A program made the position numbers and the translations under genes. Shown here piece after piece: positions 27,880 through 36,585 of a DNA stretch of 64,000 bases. Numbering within the stretch: position 1 is the stretch's first letter; each line of letters opens with the position of its first letter. Source of the stretch: Pseudomonas putida (lineage in GTDB: Bacteria > Pseudomonadota > Gammaproteobacteria > Pseudomonadales > Pseudomonadaceae); NCBI RefSeq assembly GCF_001636055.1, contig NZ_CP011789.1, forward strand, positions 186,001 through 250,000. Direction: 5' to 3'. Under the pieces are notes generated by a model. It was not told the origin of the DNA and did no database searches. It saw only the letters and a program-made list of their open reading frames with translations.

Positions 27880-28590
27880 ATGCTGTCATCCCTGATCCGC
27901 CGTCTCGCCCGCGCACTGCTCTGGTTCGCTGCCGGCAGCATTGTGCTGGTGCTCGCGCTGCGCTGGGTGCCACCACCGGGCACTGCGTTGATGGTCGAAC
28001 GCAAGGTGCAGTCCTGGTTCAGTGGCGAGCCGATCGACCTGCAGCGCGACTGGACGCCCTGGGACGAGATCTCCGACGAGCTCAAGGTGGCCGTTATCGC
28101 GGGCGAGGACCAGCACTTCGCCAACCACTGGGGTTTCGACATTCCCGCGATCCAGGCGGCGCTGGCACATAACGAGCGCGGCGGCAGTATCCGCGGCGCC
28201 AGCACGCTCTCCCAGCAAGTGGCGAAGAACCTGTTCCTGTGGTCGGGGCGCAGCTGGTTTCGCAAAGGTCTGGAAGCCTGGTTCACTGGCCTGATGGAGC
28301 TGTTCTGGTCGAAGGAGCGGATCCTCGAGGTCTACCTCAACAGCGCCGAATGGGGTCCGGGCGTATTCGGTGCCCAGGCAGCGGCGCGCTATCACTTCGG
28401 CGTCGATGCCAGTCGCCTCACTCGCCAACAGGCCAGCCAGCTCGCTGCAGTGCTGCCCAGCCCGATCAAGTGGAGTGCCAGCCGCCCGAGCACCTATGTC
28501 GCCAGCCGAGCGGGATGGATTCGACGGCAGATGAGCCAGCTCGGGGGAACCAGTTACCTGATGCAGTTGGAGAGCGCACGCAAGCCTTGA
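27880..28590 (+). CDS. mtgA: monofunctional biosynthetic peptidoglycan transglycosylase
   Basis: A GT51 glycosyltransferase without a transpeptidase domain. The membrane anchor (about residues 8-28, ALLWFAAGSIVLVLALRWV) is followed by the catalytic-Glu motif VAVIAGEDQHFANHWGFD, RGASTLSQQVAKNLFLW and the second Glu region WSKERILEVYLNSAEWG. It has 236 residues from ATG 27880. An upstream in-frame start at 27814 would add a stretch overlapping the promoter and the DUF423 start and was rejected. Confidence 0.95.
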   Translation: MLSSLIRRLARALLWFAAGSIVLVLALRWVPPPGTALMVERKVQSWFSGEPIDLQRDWTPWDEISDELKVAVIAGEDQHFANHWGFDIPAIQAALAHNERGGSIRGASTLSQQVAKNLFLWSGRSWFRKGLEAWFTGLMELFWSKERILEVYLNSAEWGPGVFGAQAAARYHFGVDASRLTRQQASQLAAVLPSPIKWSASRPSTYVASRAGWIRRQMSQLGGTSYLMQLESARKP

Positions 28591-28616
28591 TGCGCTTGCA
28601 GTCCCATGCGACCAAC

Positions 28617-28653
28617 AAAAAGCCGCCTGCCCCGCGAGGGACAGGCGGCTTTT
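28617..28653. terminator. bidirectional rho-independent terminator
   Basis: AAAAGCCGCCTG pairs with CAGGCGGCTTTT, with an inner CCC/GGG pairing around GCGA. It lies between the convergent mtgA and rpoH genes. Confidence 0.93.
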
Positions 28654-28668
28654 CAGTCAGGGCGCCGA

Positions 28669-29523
28669 TCAGATCGTGATCAGTGCCTTGACCTTGCTCA
28701 TCGCGTTCTTCTCGAGCTGACGAATCCGCTCGGCCGATACACTGTACTTCTCTGCCAGCTCGTGCAGCGTGGCCTTTTCCTCGGCCAGCCAGCGCTGATA
28801 GAGAATGTCGCGGCTGCGCTCATCCAGGCCACTGAGTGCCTCGTGCAGGTTGCTGTTGGAGTTGTCGTTCCAATCGGCATCCTCGAGCTGCATGGCAGGA
28901 TCATAGCGGTGATCCTCAAGGTAGTGCGCAGGCGACTGGAAGGCGCTGTCGTCGTCGGCATCGGCTGCCGGATCGAAGGCCATGTCCTGACCGCTCAGGC
29001 GGCTTTCCATCTCGCGCACTTCCCGAGGCTCGACGCCCAGGCTTTCGGCGACACGGTGCACTTCATCGTTATTAAGCCAGGCCAGACGCTTCTTCTGGCT
29101 GCGCAGATTGAAGAACAGCTTGCGTTGCGCCTTGGTGGTGGCGACCTTGACGATACGCCAGTTACGCAGGATGAACTCGTGGATCTCTGCCTTGATCCAG
29201 TGCACGGCGAAGGACACCAGGCGCACGCCCATCTCGGGGTTGAAGCGCTTGACCGCCTTCATCAGGCCGACATTGCCTTCCTGGATCAGGTCAGCCTGGG
29301 CCAACCCGTAGCCGGCATAGCTGCGGGCGATATGTACGACGAAACGCAGGTGGGCCATCACCATTTGCCGAGCGGCCTCAAGATCCTGCTCATAATAGAG
29401 ACGCTCGGCCAGTTCACGCTCCTGCTCGACCGTCAGCAGCGGAATGCTGTTGACCGTGTGCACGTAGGCTTCCAGGTTCGCACCGGGCACCAGGGCATAG
29501 GCAGGTTGCAACGAAGTGGTCAT
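28669..29523 (-). CDS. rpoH: heat-shock sigma factor sigma-32
   Basis: It directs RNA polymerase to heat-shock promoters. Region 2 is [18 protein letters not shown] with [16 protein letters not shown], the RpoH box is QRKLFFNLR, and region 4 is the HTH segment [20 protein letters not shown]. It has 284 residues. It lies 111 bases after ftsX; that gap holds a small dyad (GGAAC..GTTCC, 29581-29600). In this family the 5' coding mRNA folds over its start and acts as a temperature sensor; I did not model that here. Confidence 0.97.
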   Translation of the reverse strand: MTTSLQPAYALVPGANLEAYVHTVNSIPLLTVEQERELAERLYYEQDLEAARQMVMAHLRFVVHIARSYAGYGLAQADLIQEGNVGLMKAVKRFNPEMGVRLVSFAVHWIKAEIHEFILRNWRIVKVATTKAQRKLFFNLRSQKKRLAWLNNDEVHRVAESLGVEPREVREMESRLSGQDMAFDPAADADDDSAFQSPAHYLEDHRYDPAMQLEDADWNDNSNSNLHEALSGLDERSRDILYQRWLAEEKATLHELAEKYSVSAERIRQLEKNAMSKVKALITI

Positions 29524-29634
29524 TCAAGTACCTCCGACTCACTGGACTCGTGCCTTGTGGGCACTGCCATCATTGACTCCGGAACCATGAAAGAAGTTCC
29601 TGGATGAAAAAAAGTCAATGCTGGCAAGAAAGCA

Positions 29635-30660
29635 TTATCGCGGTGCAAGCTCGTTCAGGTGGCGAGCGACCGCAATCCAAGCACCGATATACCCCAAGAG
29701 CACCGCACCAATCAAGAGTGACAGACCATCGGACCCCGGTACCCCGCCCAGGGCGAAGTCACTGTTGTACAGCCCGGAAAGCCCGACGACCGCGTCGTTC
29801 AGCCAGTTCAGGCCAAACGCCAGGATGCCCCATGCCAACACGCCCGCACCCAGGCCGTACAAGGCTCCCATGTAGAGGAAGGGGCGCCGCACGTAGCTGT
29901 CGGTACCGCCGACCAGCTTGATCACTTCGATCTCGACACGGCGGTTCTCGATGTGCAGCCGAATTGTGTTACCAATTACCAAAAGCAGTGCGGAAATCAG
30001 CATGACCGCCAGGCCGAAGACAAAACGGTCACCCAACTTGAGGATCGCCGCCAGGCGCTCGACCCAGACCAGATCCAACTGAGCCACTTCGACCCGCGGC
30101 AATTCCGACAGGCGCTGACGCAAGGCTTCGAGCGCCGGCTTGTCGACTTCGGTCGGCGTCACCACCACCACACCCGGCAGCGGGTTGTCCGGCAACTCGC
30201 GCAAGGCCTCGCCCAGGCCGGATTGCTGCTGGAACTCCTGCAGCGCCTGCTCGCGGCTGACGTAGGTCGCCTCGGCCACGCCGGGCATGCCCTTGATCTC
30301 ATCGCGCAGCGCTTCTCCTTCCTTGCTACCCGCATCGAGCTTGAGATAAAGCGAAATCTGCGCTGCGCGCTGCCAGGAACCCCCAAGTTTCTCGACGTTC
30401 TTCAGCAGCAGCGACAGGCCCATGGGCATGCTCAGTGCCACAGCCATCACCAGACAGGTGAAGAAGCTGCCGATTGGCTGCTTGCCCAGGCGGCGAAGGC
30501 TGTCGGCGAGGCTGGCGCGATGGCTTTCAAGCCAGGCGTTCAGCAGGGTGCGGAAATCCGGACCATCGTCATCATGGCCACCGCGCTGTTTTTCCGGCTT
30601 CGGGTCGGCGGCCTTGGGCGCAACGCGCTCGGAGACCTTTGGCGTACGCGTAGTGCTCAT
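29635..30660 (-). CDS. ftsX: cell division protein FtsX
   Basis: The integral membrane partner of FtsE; the complex transmits a signal to periplasmic amidase activators such as EnvC at the septum. A basic Lys/Pro-rich N-terminus of about 60 residues is followed by a first helix (FFTCLVMAVALSMPMGLSLLL), a large periplasmic loop and three C-terminal helices (GLAVMLISALLLVIGNTIRL, LYMGALYGLGAGVLAWGILAF, LLIGAVLLGYIGAWIAV). It has 341 residues. Its start overlaps the ftsE stop (ATGA). Confidence 0.96.
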   Translation of the reverse strand: MSTTRTPKVSERVAPKAADPKPEKQRGGHDDDGPDFRTLLNAWLESHRASLADSLRRLGKQPIGSFFTCLVMAVALSMPMGLSLLLKNVEKLGGSWQRAAQISLYLKLDAGSKEGEALRDEIKGMPGVAEATYVSREQALQEFQQQSGLGEALRELPDNPLPGVVVVTPTEVDKPALEALRQRLSELPRVEVAQLDLVWVERLAAILKLGDRFVFGLAVMLISALLLVIGNTIRLHIENRRVEIEVIKLVGGTDSYVRRPFLYMGALYGLGAGVLAWGILAFGLNWLNDAVVGLSGLYNSDFALGGVPGSDGLSLLIGAVLLGYIGAWIAVARHLNELAPR

Positions 30661-31328
30661 TGTCCGGCCTCCCCATCGCCGATCAGTCGTCCGCGCTGAA
30701 GCGTCAGCATGCGGTGACGCATGCGCGCGATCAGCGCCAGGTCGTGGCTGGCGATCAGCACCGTGGTGCCCAGGCGGTTGATGTCTTCGAACACGCCCAT
30801 GATCTCTGCGGCCAGCCGCGGGTCGAGGTTACCGGTGGGTTCGTCCGCCAGCAGCAGCGCCGGCTGGTGGACGATGGCACGGGCGATGCCCACGCGCTGC
30901 TGCTGCCCGGTCGACAGGTCAGCGGGGAACAGCTCGCCCTTGTCCGACAGCGACACGCGCTCCAGCGCCGAATCCACGCGCTTGGCGATCTCTGCCTTGG
31001 ACAGCCCGAGGATCTGCAGCGGCAATGCGATGTTGTTGAACACGGTGCGATCGAACAGCAGTTGGTGGTTCTGGAACACCACGCCGATCTGGCGGCGCAG
31101 GAACGGGATCTGCGCATTGCTGATCTGACCCAGGTCCTGGCCGGCCAGCAGCAGCTTGCCGCTGGTCGGGCGCTCCATCGCCAGCAGCAGGCGCAGCAAG
31201 GTGCTCTTGCCCGCGCCGGAGTGGCCGGTGACGAACAGGAATTCGCCCCGGCGTGCCCGGAAACTCAGCTCATGCAGGCCGACATGGCCATTGGGGTAGC
31301 GCTTGGCGACCTGCTCGAATCGGATCAT
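30657..31328 (-). CDS. ftsE: cell division ATP-binding protein FtsE
   Basis: An ABC ATPase driving FtsX. Walker A is GHSGAGKSTLLRLL, Q-loop FQNHQLLF, signature LSTGQQQRVGIARA and Walker B ALLLADEPTGNLD, followed by the H-loop IASHDLALI. It has 223 residues. It overlaps ftsY upstream and ftsX downstream by four bases each, so the three genes form one translationally coupled unit. Confidence 0.97.
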   Translation of the reverse strand: MIRFEQVAKRYPNGHVGLHELSFRARRGEFLFVTGHSGAGKSTLLRLLLAMERPTSGKLLLAGQDLGQISNAQIPFLRRQIGVVFQNHQLLFDRTVFNNIALPLQILGLSKAEIAKRVDSALERVSLSDKGELFPADLSTGQQQRVGIARAIVHQPALLLADEPTGNLDPRLAAEIMGVFEDINRLGTTVLIASHDLALIARMRHRMLTLQRGRLIGDGEAGQ

Positions 31329-32824
31329 GGGTGCTCACGCTCGGCAAACAGGGCTTTGACGAAGGGTTCGGCCTCGAAGGTGCGCAGATCGTCGATACCC
31401 TCGCCGACCCCGATGAAGCGGATCGGCAGGCTGAACTGCTTGGCCAGGGCGAAGATCACACCGCCCTTGGCAGTGCCGTCCAGCTTGGTCAGGGCCAGGC
31501 CGGTCAGCTCGACGCTCTGGTTGAAGTACTTGGCCTGGCTGATGGCGTTCTGTCCGGTGCCCGCGTCCAGCACCAGCAGGACCTCGTGCGGCGCGTCAGC
31601 GTCGAGCTTGCCGATGACCCGACGGACCTTCTTCAGCTCTTCCATCAGGTTGTCCTTGGTGTGCAGACGTCCGGCGGTGTCGGCGATCAGCACGTCGGCG
31701 CCACGGGCCTTGGCGGCCTGCACGGCATCGAAGATCACCGAGGCCGAATCGGCGCCGGTGTGCTGGGCGATCACCGGGATCTGGTTGCGCTCCCCCCAGA
31801 CCTGCAACTGCTCTACCGCAGCCGCACGGAACGTATCGCCGGCAGCGAGCATGACCTTCTTGCCTTCGAGTTGCAGCTTCTTGGCCAGCTTGCCGATGGT
31901 AGTGGTCTTGCCTGCGCCATTCACGCCGACGACAAGGATCACATAGGGCTTGCTCTGGGATTCGATCTTCAGAGGCTGCTCGACCGGACGCAGCAGCGCG
32001 GCCAGCTCTTCCTGCAGCGACTTGTACAGTGCATCGGCGTCTGCCAACTGCTTGCGGGCAACCTTCTGTGTGAGATTCTGGACGATCAGCGAAGTGGCCT
32101 CGACGCCTACGTCGGCAGTGAGCAGGCGAGTCTCGATCTCGTCGAGCAGGTCGTCGTCGATGACCTTCTTGCCCAGGAACAGGCTGGCCATGCCTTCGCC
32201 AATGCTGGCACTGGTCTTGGACAGGCCCTGCTTGAGGCGGGCGAAGAAGCCGGGCTTGGACTGCTCGGTAGCGGCAACCACGGGTTCTGGCTCGACAAGG
32301 GCAGGCTCGGGCTGGGGCTCCACCGGTGCAGGCGCAGGCGCCTCGGCCACGGGCGTGACAACTACCGGCTCAGGCTCGACGACAACCGCTGCCACAGGCT
32401 CAGGGCTCGCGACAGGGCGCTCGGGAATGGCTGGCGGTTCGCTCGGTTCCAGGTCAGGGACCAGCGCCACGGGTTCCTCGGCGACAGGCAGTACCAGACT
32501 GCTGACCGGCGCAGCCACCGGGGCCTCAGCCACCGGAGCCGGGATTTCGACCTCGACGGGCTGCGCTGGTATGGCCTGGGGTGCTTCTACCGACGGCGGC
32601 ACTTCATCTGGCACAACCGGCGCATCGGCGGCAACCGGCTCGAGCGGAGCGACAACGGCCTGCTCGACGGGCGTGGCTGGCGCTGCCGGCTCGTTGACGG
32701 GCTGCTCGGGGGCTTGCGGCTGTTCGGCGACAGGTTGCTGCGGCTTCTTGCGAAACCAGCCGAACAGGCCTTTCTTTTCACCGGCCTCGGCCGGCGCTTT
32801 CTTGTCGTCGTTGGAACCAAACAT
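31325..32824 (-). CDS. ftsY: signal recognition particle receptor FtsY
   Basis: An SRP-GTPase that receives SRP-ribosome complexes at the membrane. The N-terminal A domain of about 190 residues is acidic and rich in Pro/Val/Glu, with many near-repeats of the type PVAEAPV. It starts with a Lys-rich head (DDKKAPAEAGEKKGLFGWFRKKP). The NG domain has G1 VGVNGAGKTTTIGKLA, DTAGR and TKLDGTAKGG. At 499 residues the A domain is the length-variable part. It is first in the ftsYEX-rpoH cluster and divergent from the M16 pair; the 230-base gap shows no clear promoter. Confidence 0.96.
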   Translation of the reverse strand: MFGSNDDKKAPAEAGEKKGLFGWFRKKPQQPVAEQPQAPEQPVNEPAAPATPVEQAVVAPLEPVAADAPVVPDEVPPSVEAPQAIPAQPVEVEIPAPVAEAPVAAPVSSLVLPVAEEPVALVPDLEPSEPPAIPERPVASPEPVAAVVVEPEPVVVTPVAEAPAPAPVEPQPEPALVEPEPVVAATEQSKPGFFARLKQGLSKTSASIGEGMASLFLGKKVIDDDLLDEIETRLLTADVGVEATSLIVQNLTQKVARKQLADADALYKSLQEELAALLRPVEQPLKIESQSKPYVILVVGVNGAGKTTTIGKLAKKLQLEGKKVMLAAGDTFRAAAVEQLQVWGERNQIPVIAQHTGADSASVIFDAVQAAKARGADVLIADTAGRLHTKDNLMEELKKVRRVIGKLDADAPHEVLLVLDAGTGQNAISQAKYFNQSVELTGLALTKLDGTAKGGVIFALAKQFSLPIRFIGVGEGIDDLRTFEAEPFVKALFAEREHP

Positions 32825-33054
32825 GGAAGACGGCTATCTCAGGGTAGCGATGCACCATCATTGGGCATCGGGAATTCTCTATACGCAGAACAGACTCTCT
32901 TGAAGCCGGCTGGTTCATGCGCAACGTTTTGTCGTAGTGTCCTGTGGGCCAGAACGGCGACAGGCATGGTCGCCAGGCAACCGGATCAGTATCCTAGCAC
33001 CTCCTGGCCCGCCTACGCTAAACCCCGCGGGCCGTCGTACAGGTTATCCATCGT

Positions 33055-34410
33055 ATGAATGCTCTAGCCCGCCGCGCCGCTGGCCTGTTGCTCGGCACGC
33101 TCTGCCTGCCGCTTGCGGCCCTGGCCGCCGATACGCAACCGACCCACGAATTCATCCTCGACAACGGCCTGAAGGTCGTAGTGCGCGAAGACCATCGCGC
33201 GCCAGTGGTGGTATCGCAGATCTGGTACAAGGTCGGCTCCAGCTACGAGACGCCAGGCCAGACCGGTCTGTCGCATGCGCTTGAGCACATGATGTTCAAG
33301 GGCAGCGCCAAGGTCGGTCCGGGCGAAGCCTCGCGCATCCTGCGCGACCTCGGCGCCGAGGAAAACGCCTTCACCAGCGATGACTACACCGCTTATTACC
33401 AGGTGCTGGCCCGCGACCGACTGCCGGTAGCCCTGGAGCTCGAGGCCGACCGCCTGGCCAGCCTGCGCCTGCCGGCCGACGAGTTCAGCCGTGAAATCGA
33501 AGTCATCAAGGAAGAGCGCCGCCTGCGCACCGACGACCAGCCCAACGCCAAGGCTTTCGAACTGTTCCGCGCCATGGCCTACCCGGCCAGCGGCTACCAC
33601 ACACCGACCATCGGCTGGATGGCCGACCTTGAGCGGATGAAGGTCGAGGAACTGCGCCACTGGTACGAATCCTGGTACGCACCGAACAACGCCACGCTGG
33701 TGGTGGTGGGCGATGTCACCGTCGATGAGGTCAAGGGCCTGGCGAACAAGTACTTCGCCGCCATCCCCAAACGCGCCATTCCTCCCGCCAAACTGCCACT
33801 GGAACTGGCCGAACCCGGCCAGCGCCAGCTCACTCTTCACGTACGTACCCAACTGCCCAGTCTGATCTACGGCTTCAACGTCCCAGGCCTGGCCACTGCC
33901 AAGGACCCACGCAGCGCCCAGGCCCTGCGCCTGATCTCGGCGCTGCTCGACGGCGGCTACAGTGCGCGCATGCCGGCACGCCTCGAGCGCGGCCAGGAGC
34001 TGGTGACCGGTGCCTCGAGTAGCTACAACGCCTTCACCCGGGGTGACAGCCTGTTCCTGATCTCCGCCACCCCCAACGTGCAGAAGCAGAAAACCCTCGC
34101 CGACGTCGAGAAGGGCGTCTGGCAGTTGCTGGACGAGCTCAAGAACACGCCACCCACTGCTGAAGAACTGGAGCGCGTGCGGGCCCAGGTCATCGCCGGC
34201 CTGGTCTACGACCGCGACTCGATCAGCAGCCAGGCCACCACCATCGGTCAGCTGGAAACCGTGGGCCTTTCATGGAAGCTGATCGACAGCGAGCTGGACG
34301 ACCTCAAGCGCGTCACGCCACAGGACATTCAGGACGCCGCGCGCACCTATTTCACCCGCGAACGCCTGAGCGTTGCCCATGTTCTGCCCGTGGAGTCCGC
34401 TCATGAGTGA
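33055..34410 (+). CDS. M16 zinc metallopeptidase, catalytic subunit, exported
   Basis: A 451-residue M16B (processing-peptidase-like) protein with a signal peptide ending near LPLAALAAD. The inverted zinc motif HALEH is at residues 74-78, and the third ligand Glu154 lies in KEERRL, with the correct 76-residue spacing. ENAFTSDDYTAYY completes the active site. Its stop overlaps the start of the next M16 gene; together they resemble the alpha/beta pair of MPP-like heterodimers. Substrates are unknown. Confidence 0.93.
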   Translation: MNALARRAAGLLLGTLCLPLAALAADTQPTHEFILDNGLKVVVREDHRAPVVVSQIWYKVGSSYETPGQTGLSHALEHMMFKGSAKVGPGEASRILRDLGAEENAFTSDDYTAYYQVLARDRLPVALELEADRLASLRLPADEFSREIEVIKEERRLRTDDQPNAKAFELFRAMAYPASGYHTPTIGWMADLERMKVEELRHWYESWYAPNNATLVVVGDVTVDEVKGLANKYFAAIPKRAIPPAKLPLELAEPGQRQLTLHVRTQLPSLIYGFNVPGLATAKDPRSAQALRLISALLDGGYSARMPARLERGQELVTGASSSYNAFTRGDSLFLISATPNVQKQKTLADVEKGVWQLLDELKNTPPTAEELERVRAQVIAGLVYDRDSISSQATTIGQLETVGLSWKLIDSELDDLKRVTPQDIQDAARTYFTRERLSVAHVLPVESAHE

Positions 34411-35902
34411 TCGCAGCGCCCCCCGCTATACCCTGTTCGGCCTCGGCATCCTCGCTGCGATCGTGGCGCTGGCCCTGCTGCTGGCCCGCCCGGCGCAATC
34501 GGATAATGCCGCCGGTCAGCCCGACAGCAACGCCGCACGCCCGGCCAACACCCTGCAGTCGCTGGCCGAGCTCGATGGCAAATCCCCCAGTCGACGCCAG
34601 CTGAACATCCAGAACTGGACCACCGCCGAAGGCGCGCGGGTCCTGTTCGTCGAAGCCCGCGAGCTGCCGATGTTCGACCTGCGCGTGACCTTCGCCGCAG
34701 GCAGCAGCCAGGACGGCAACGTCTCCGGGCTGGCCACCCTGACCAACGCCATGCTCAACGAGGGTGTGGCCGGCAAGGACGTCACCGCGATCGCCCAAGG
34801 CTTCGAGGGGCTCGGTGCCGACTTTGGCAACGGCTCGTACCGCGACATGGCCATCGCCTCGTTACGCAGCCTGAGCGCCCCAGACAAACGCGACCCGGCG
34901 CTGAAACTGTTCGCCGACGTGGTCGGCAAGCCGACCTTCCCCGAAGACGCCCTCAAGCGTATCAAGAACCAACTACTGGCAGGCTTCGAGTACGAGAAGC
35001 AGAACCCTGGCAAGCTGGCCGGCAAGGCGCTGTTCGCCAACCTCTACGGCAGCCATCCCTACGCCCACCCCAGCGACGGCACCGCCGAAAGCATCCCGGG
35101 TATCAGCCAGGCACAACTGCGCGACTTTCACGCCAAGGCCTACGCTGCCGGTAATGCCGTGATCGCCCTGGTCGGCGACCTCAGCCGCAGTGAGGCCGAA
35201 GCCATCGCCGCGCAGCTCTCCGCCGCCCTGCCCAAGGGTCCGGCGCTGGCCAGCCCTGGCGAACCAGCAGAGCCCAAGCCGGGCGCGACTCATATCGATT
35301 TCCCGTCCAAGCAGACCCACCTGATGCTCGCCGAACTGGGCATCACTCGCCAGGACCCTGACTGGCCAGCACTGTCGCTGGGCAACCAGATCCTCGGCGG
35401 CGGCGCCTTCGGCACACGCCTGATGAGCGAAGTGCGGGAAAAACGCGGCCTCACCTACGGGGTTTACTCGGTATTCAGCCCGATGCAGGTGCGCGGCCCG
35501 TTCATGATCAACCTGCAGACGCGCGCCGAACTCAGCGAAGGCACGCTCAAGCTGGTTCAGGACATCCTCGCCGACTACCTGAAGAACGGCCCGACCCAGC
35601 AAGAGCTGGACGATGCCAAACGTGAGTTGGCCGGCAGCTTCCCGCTCTCCAATGCCAGCAACGCGAGCATCGTTGGCCAACTGGGCGCCATCGGCTTCTA
35701 CAATCTGCCGCTGACCTGGCTCGAAGACTTCATGCAACAATCCCAGGCGCTGACCGTCGAGCAGGTCAAGGCGGCGATGAACAAGCACCTGGCGGTGGAC
35801 AAGCTGGTGATCGTCACCGCAGGCCCGAGCGTGCCGCAAAAACCGCTGCCACCGCCCACAGACAAACCTTCCGAGCAACCGCTCGGCGTACCGGAGCACT
35901 GA
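34403..35902 (+). CDS. M16 family protein, non-catalytic partner, membrane-anchored
   Basis: A 499-residue protein with an N-terminal hydrophobic anchor or uncleaved signal (YTLFGLGILAAIVALALLLA). The M16 fold is clear, but the zinc motif is absent (the aligned stretch is SGLATLTNAMLNEG). The partner-type motif EVREKRGLTYGVYSVF, which binds substrate C-termini in the inactive M16 subunit, is present. ATG 34403 overlaps the upstream stop; ATG 34373 is less likely because it lies well inside the upstream gene. It ends where rsmD begins (TGATG). Confidence 0.91.
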   Translation: MSDRSAPRYTLFGLGILAAIVALALLLARPAQSDNAAGQPDSNAARPANTLQSLAELDGKSPSRRQLNIQNWTTAEGARVLFVEARELPMFDLRVTFAAGSSQDGNVSGLATLTNAMLNEGVAGKDVTAIAQGFEGLGADFGNGSYRDMAIASLRSLSAPDKRDPALKLFADVVGKPTFPEDALKRIKNQLLAGFEYEKQNPGKLAGKALFANLYGSHPYAHPSDGTAESIPGISQAQLRDFHAKAYAAGNAVIALVGDLSRSEAEAIAAQLSAALPKGPALASPGEPAEPKPGATHIDFPSKQTHLMLAELGITRQDPDWPALSLGNQILGGGAFGTRLMSEVREKRGLTYGVYSVFSPMQVRGPFMINLQTRAELSEGTLKLVQDILADYLKNGPTQQELDDAKRELAGSFPLSNASNASIVGQLGAIGFYNLPLTWLEDFMQQSQALTVEQVKAAMNKHLAVDKLVIVTAGPSVPQKPLPPPTDKPSEQPLGVPEH

Positions 35903-36495
35903 TGGCAAGACCCTCCAACCCCGCCCAGACCCAAAGCAAGGATGCTGGGCACCTGCGCATCATCGCCGGCGAGTGGCGCAGCCGTCGCCTGGCGGTGCCC
36001 GAGGGCGAAGGCCTGCGCCCGACACCCGATCGCGTGCGTGAGACCCTGTTCAACTGGCTGGCCCCCTACATCGAAGGCGCTCGCGTGTTGGACGCCTTCA
36101 CCGGCAGCGGCGCGCTGGTGCTCGAAGCCCTTTCGCGCGGCGCCGACGATGCGGTGGCACTGGACAGCAACCCTGCAGCCATCGCCAACCTCAAGCACAA
36201 TCTCGAATTGCTGCGCTGCCCCCGTGGGCAGATCCTGCAGACCGACGCCCTGCGCTATCTCGGCGGCCCGGCCAAGCAGCAGTTCGATGTGGTGTTCCTC
36301 GACCCGCCTTTCCACAAGGACCTGCTGGCAGACGCCTGCAACCTGCTGGAGGAACACCAGTGGCTGCGAGAACAGGCCTGGATCTATACCGAAAGCGAAG
36401 CCTCGCCCTCCAGCTTGCCGATGCCCGGCAACTGGCGCTTGCACCGGGAAAAGAAAACGGGTCAGGTGAACTACGCCCTGTGGCAACGTGGCTGA
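35902..36495 (+). CDS. rsmD: 16S rRNA (guanine966-N2)-methyltransferase
   Basis: It methylates G966 of 16S rRNA. The 197-residue protein shows RIIAGEWRSRRL, RPTPDRVRETLFNWL, SAM motif I DAFTGSGALVLEAL and the catalytic FLDPPF. It is the last clear member of the M16-rsmD group; the next gene is separated by 90 bases and differs in codon use. Confidence 0.96.
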   Translation: MARPSNPAQTQSKDAGHLRIIAGEWRSRRLAVPEGEGLRPTPDRVRETLFNWLAPYIEGARVLDAFTGSGALVLEALSRGADDAVALDSNPAAIANLKHNLELLRCPRGQILQTDALRYLGGPAKQQFDVVFLDPPFHKDLLADACNLLEEHQWLREQAWIYTESEASPSSLPMPGNWRLHREKKTGQVNYALWQRG

Positions 36496-36585
36496 AACCA
36501 TGAGCGCCAAGATTTAAATAGCACCTCTCAACAAGCCCTCTGATTGAAGCTGCTCCGCTCTCAAACCCGCCGGAGCAGCTCGACG

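Noticed and set aside
34403..35902. Missing zinc motif in the second M16 gene as a sign of decay
   Set aside because: Loss of HxxEH with retention of the R-x6-Y-type motif is the normal state of the non-catalytic partner in bacterial M16 pairs.
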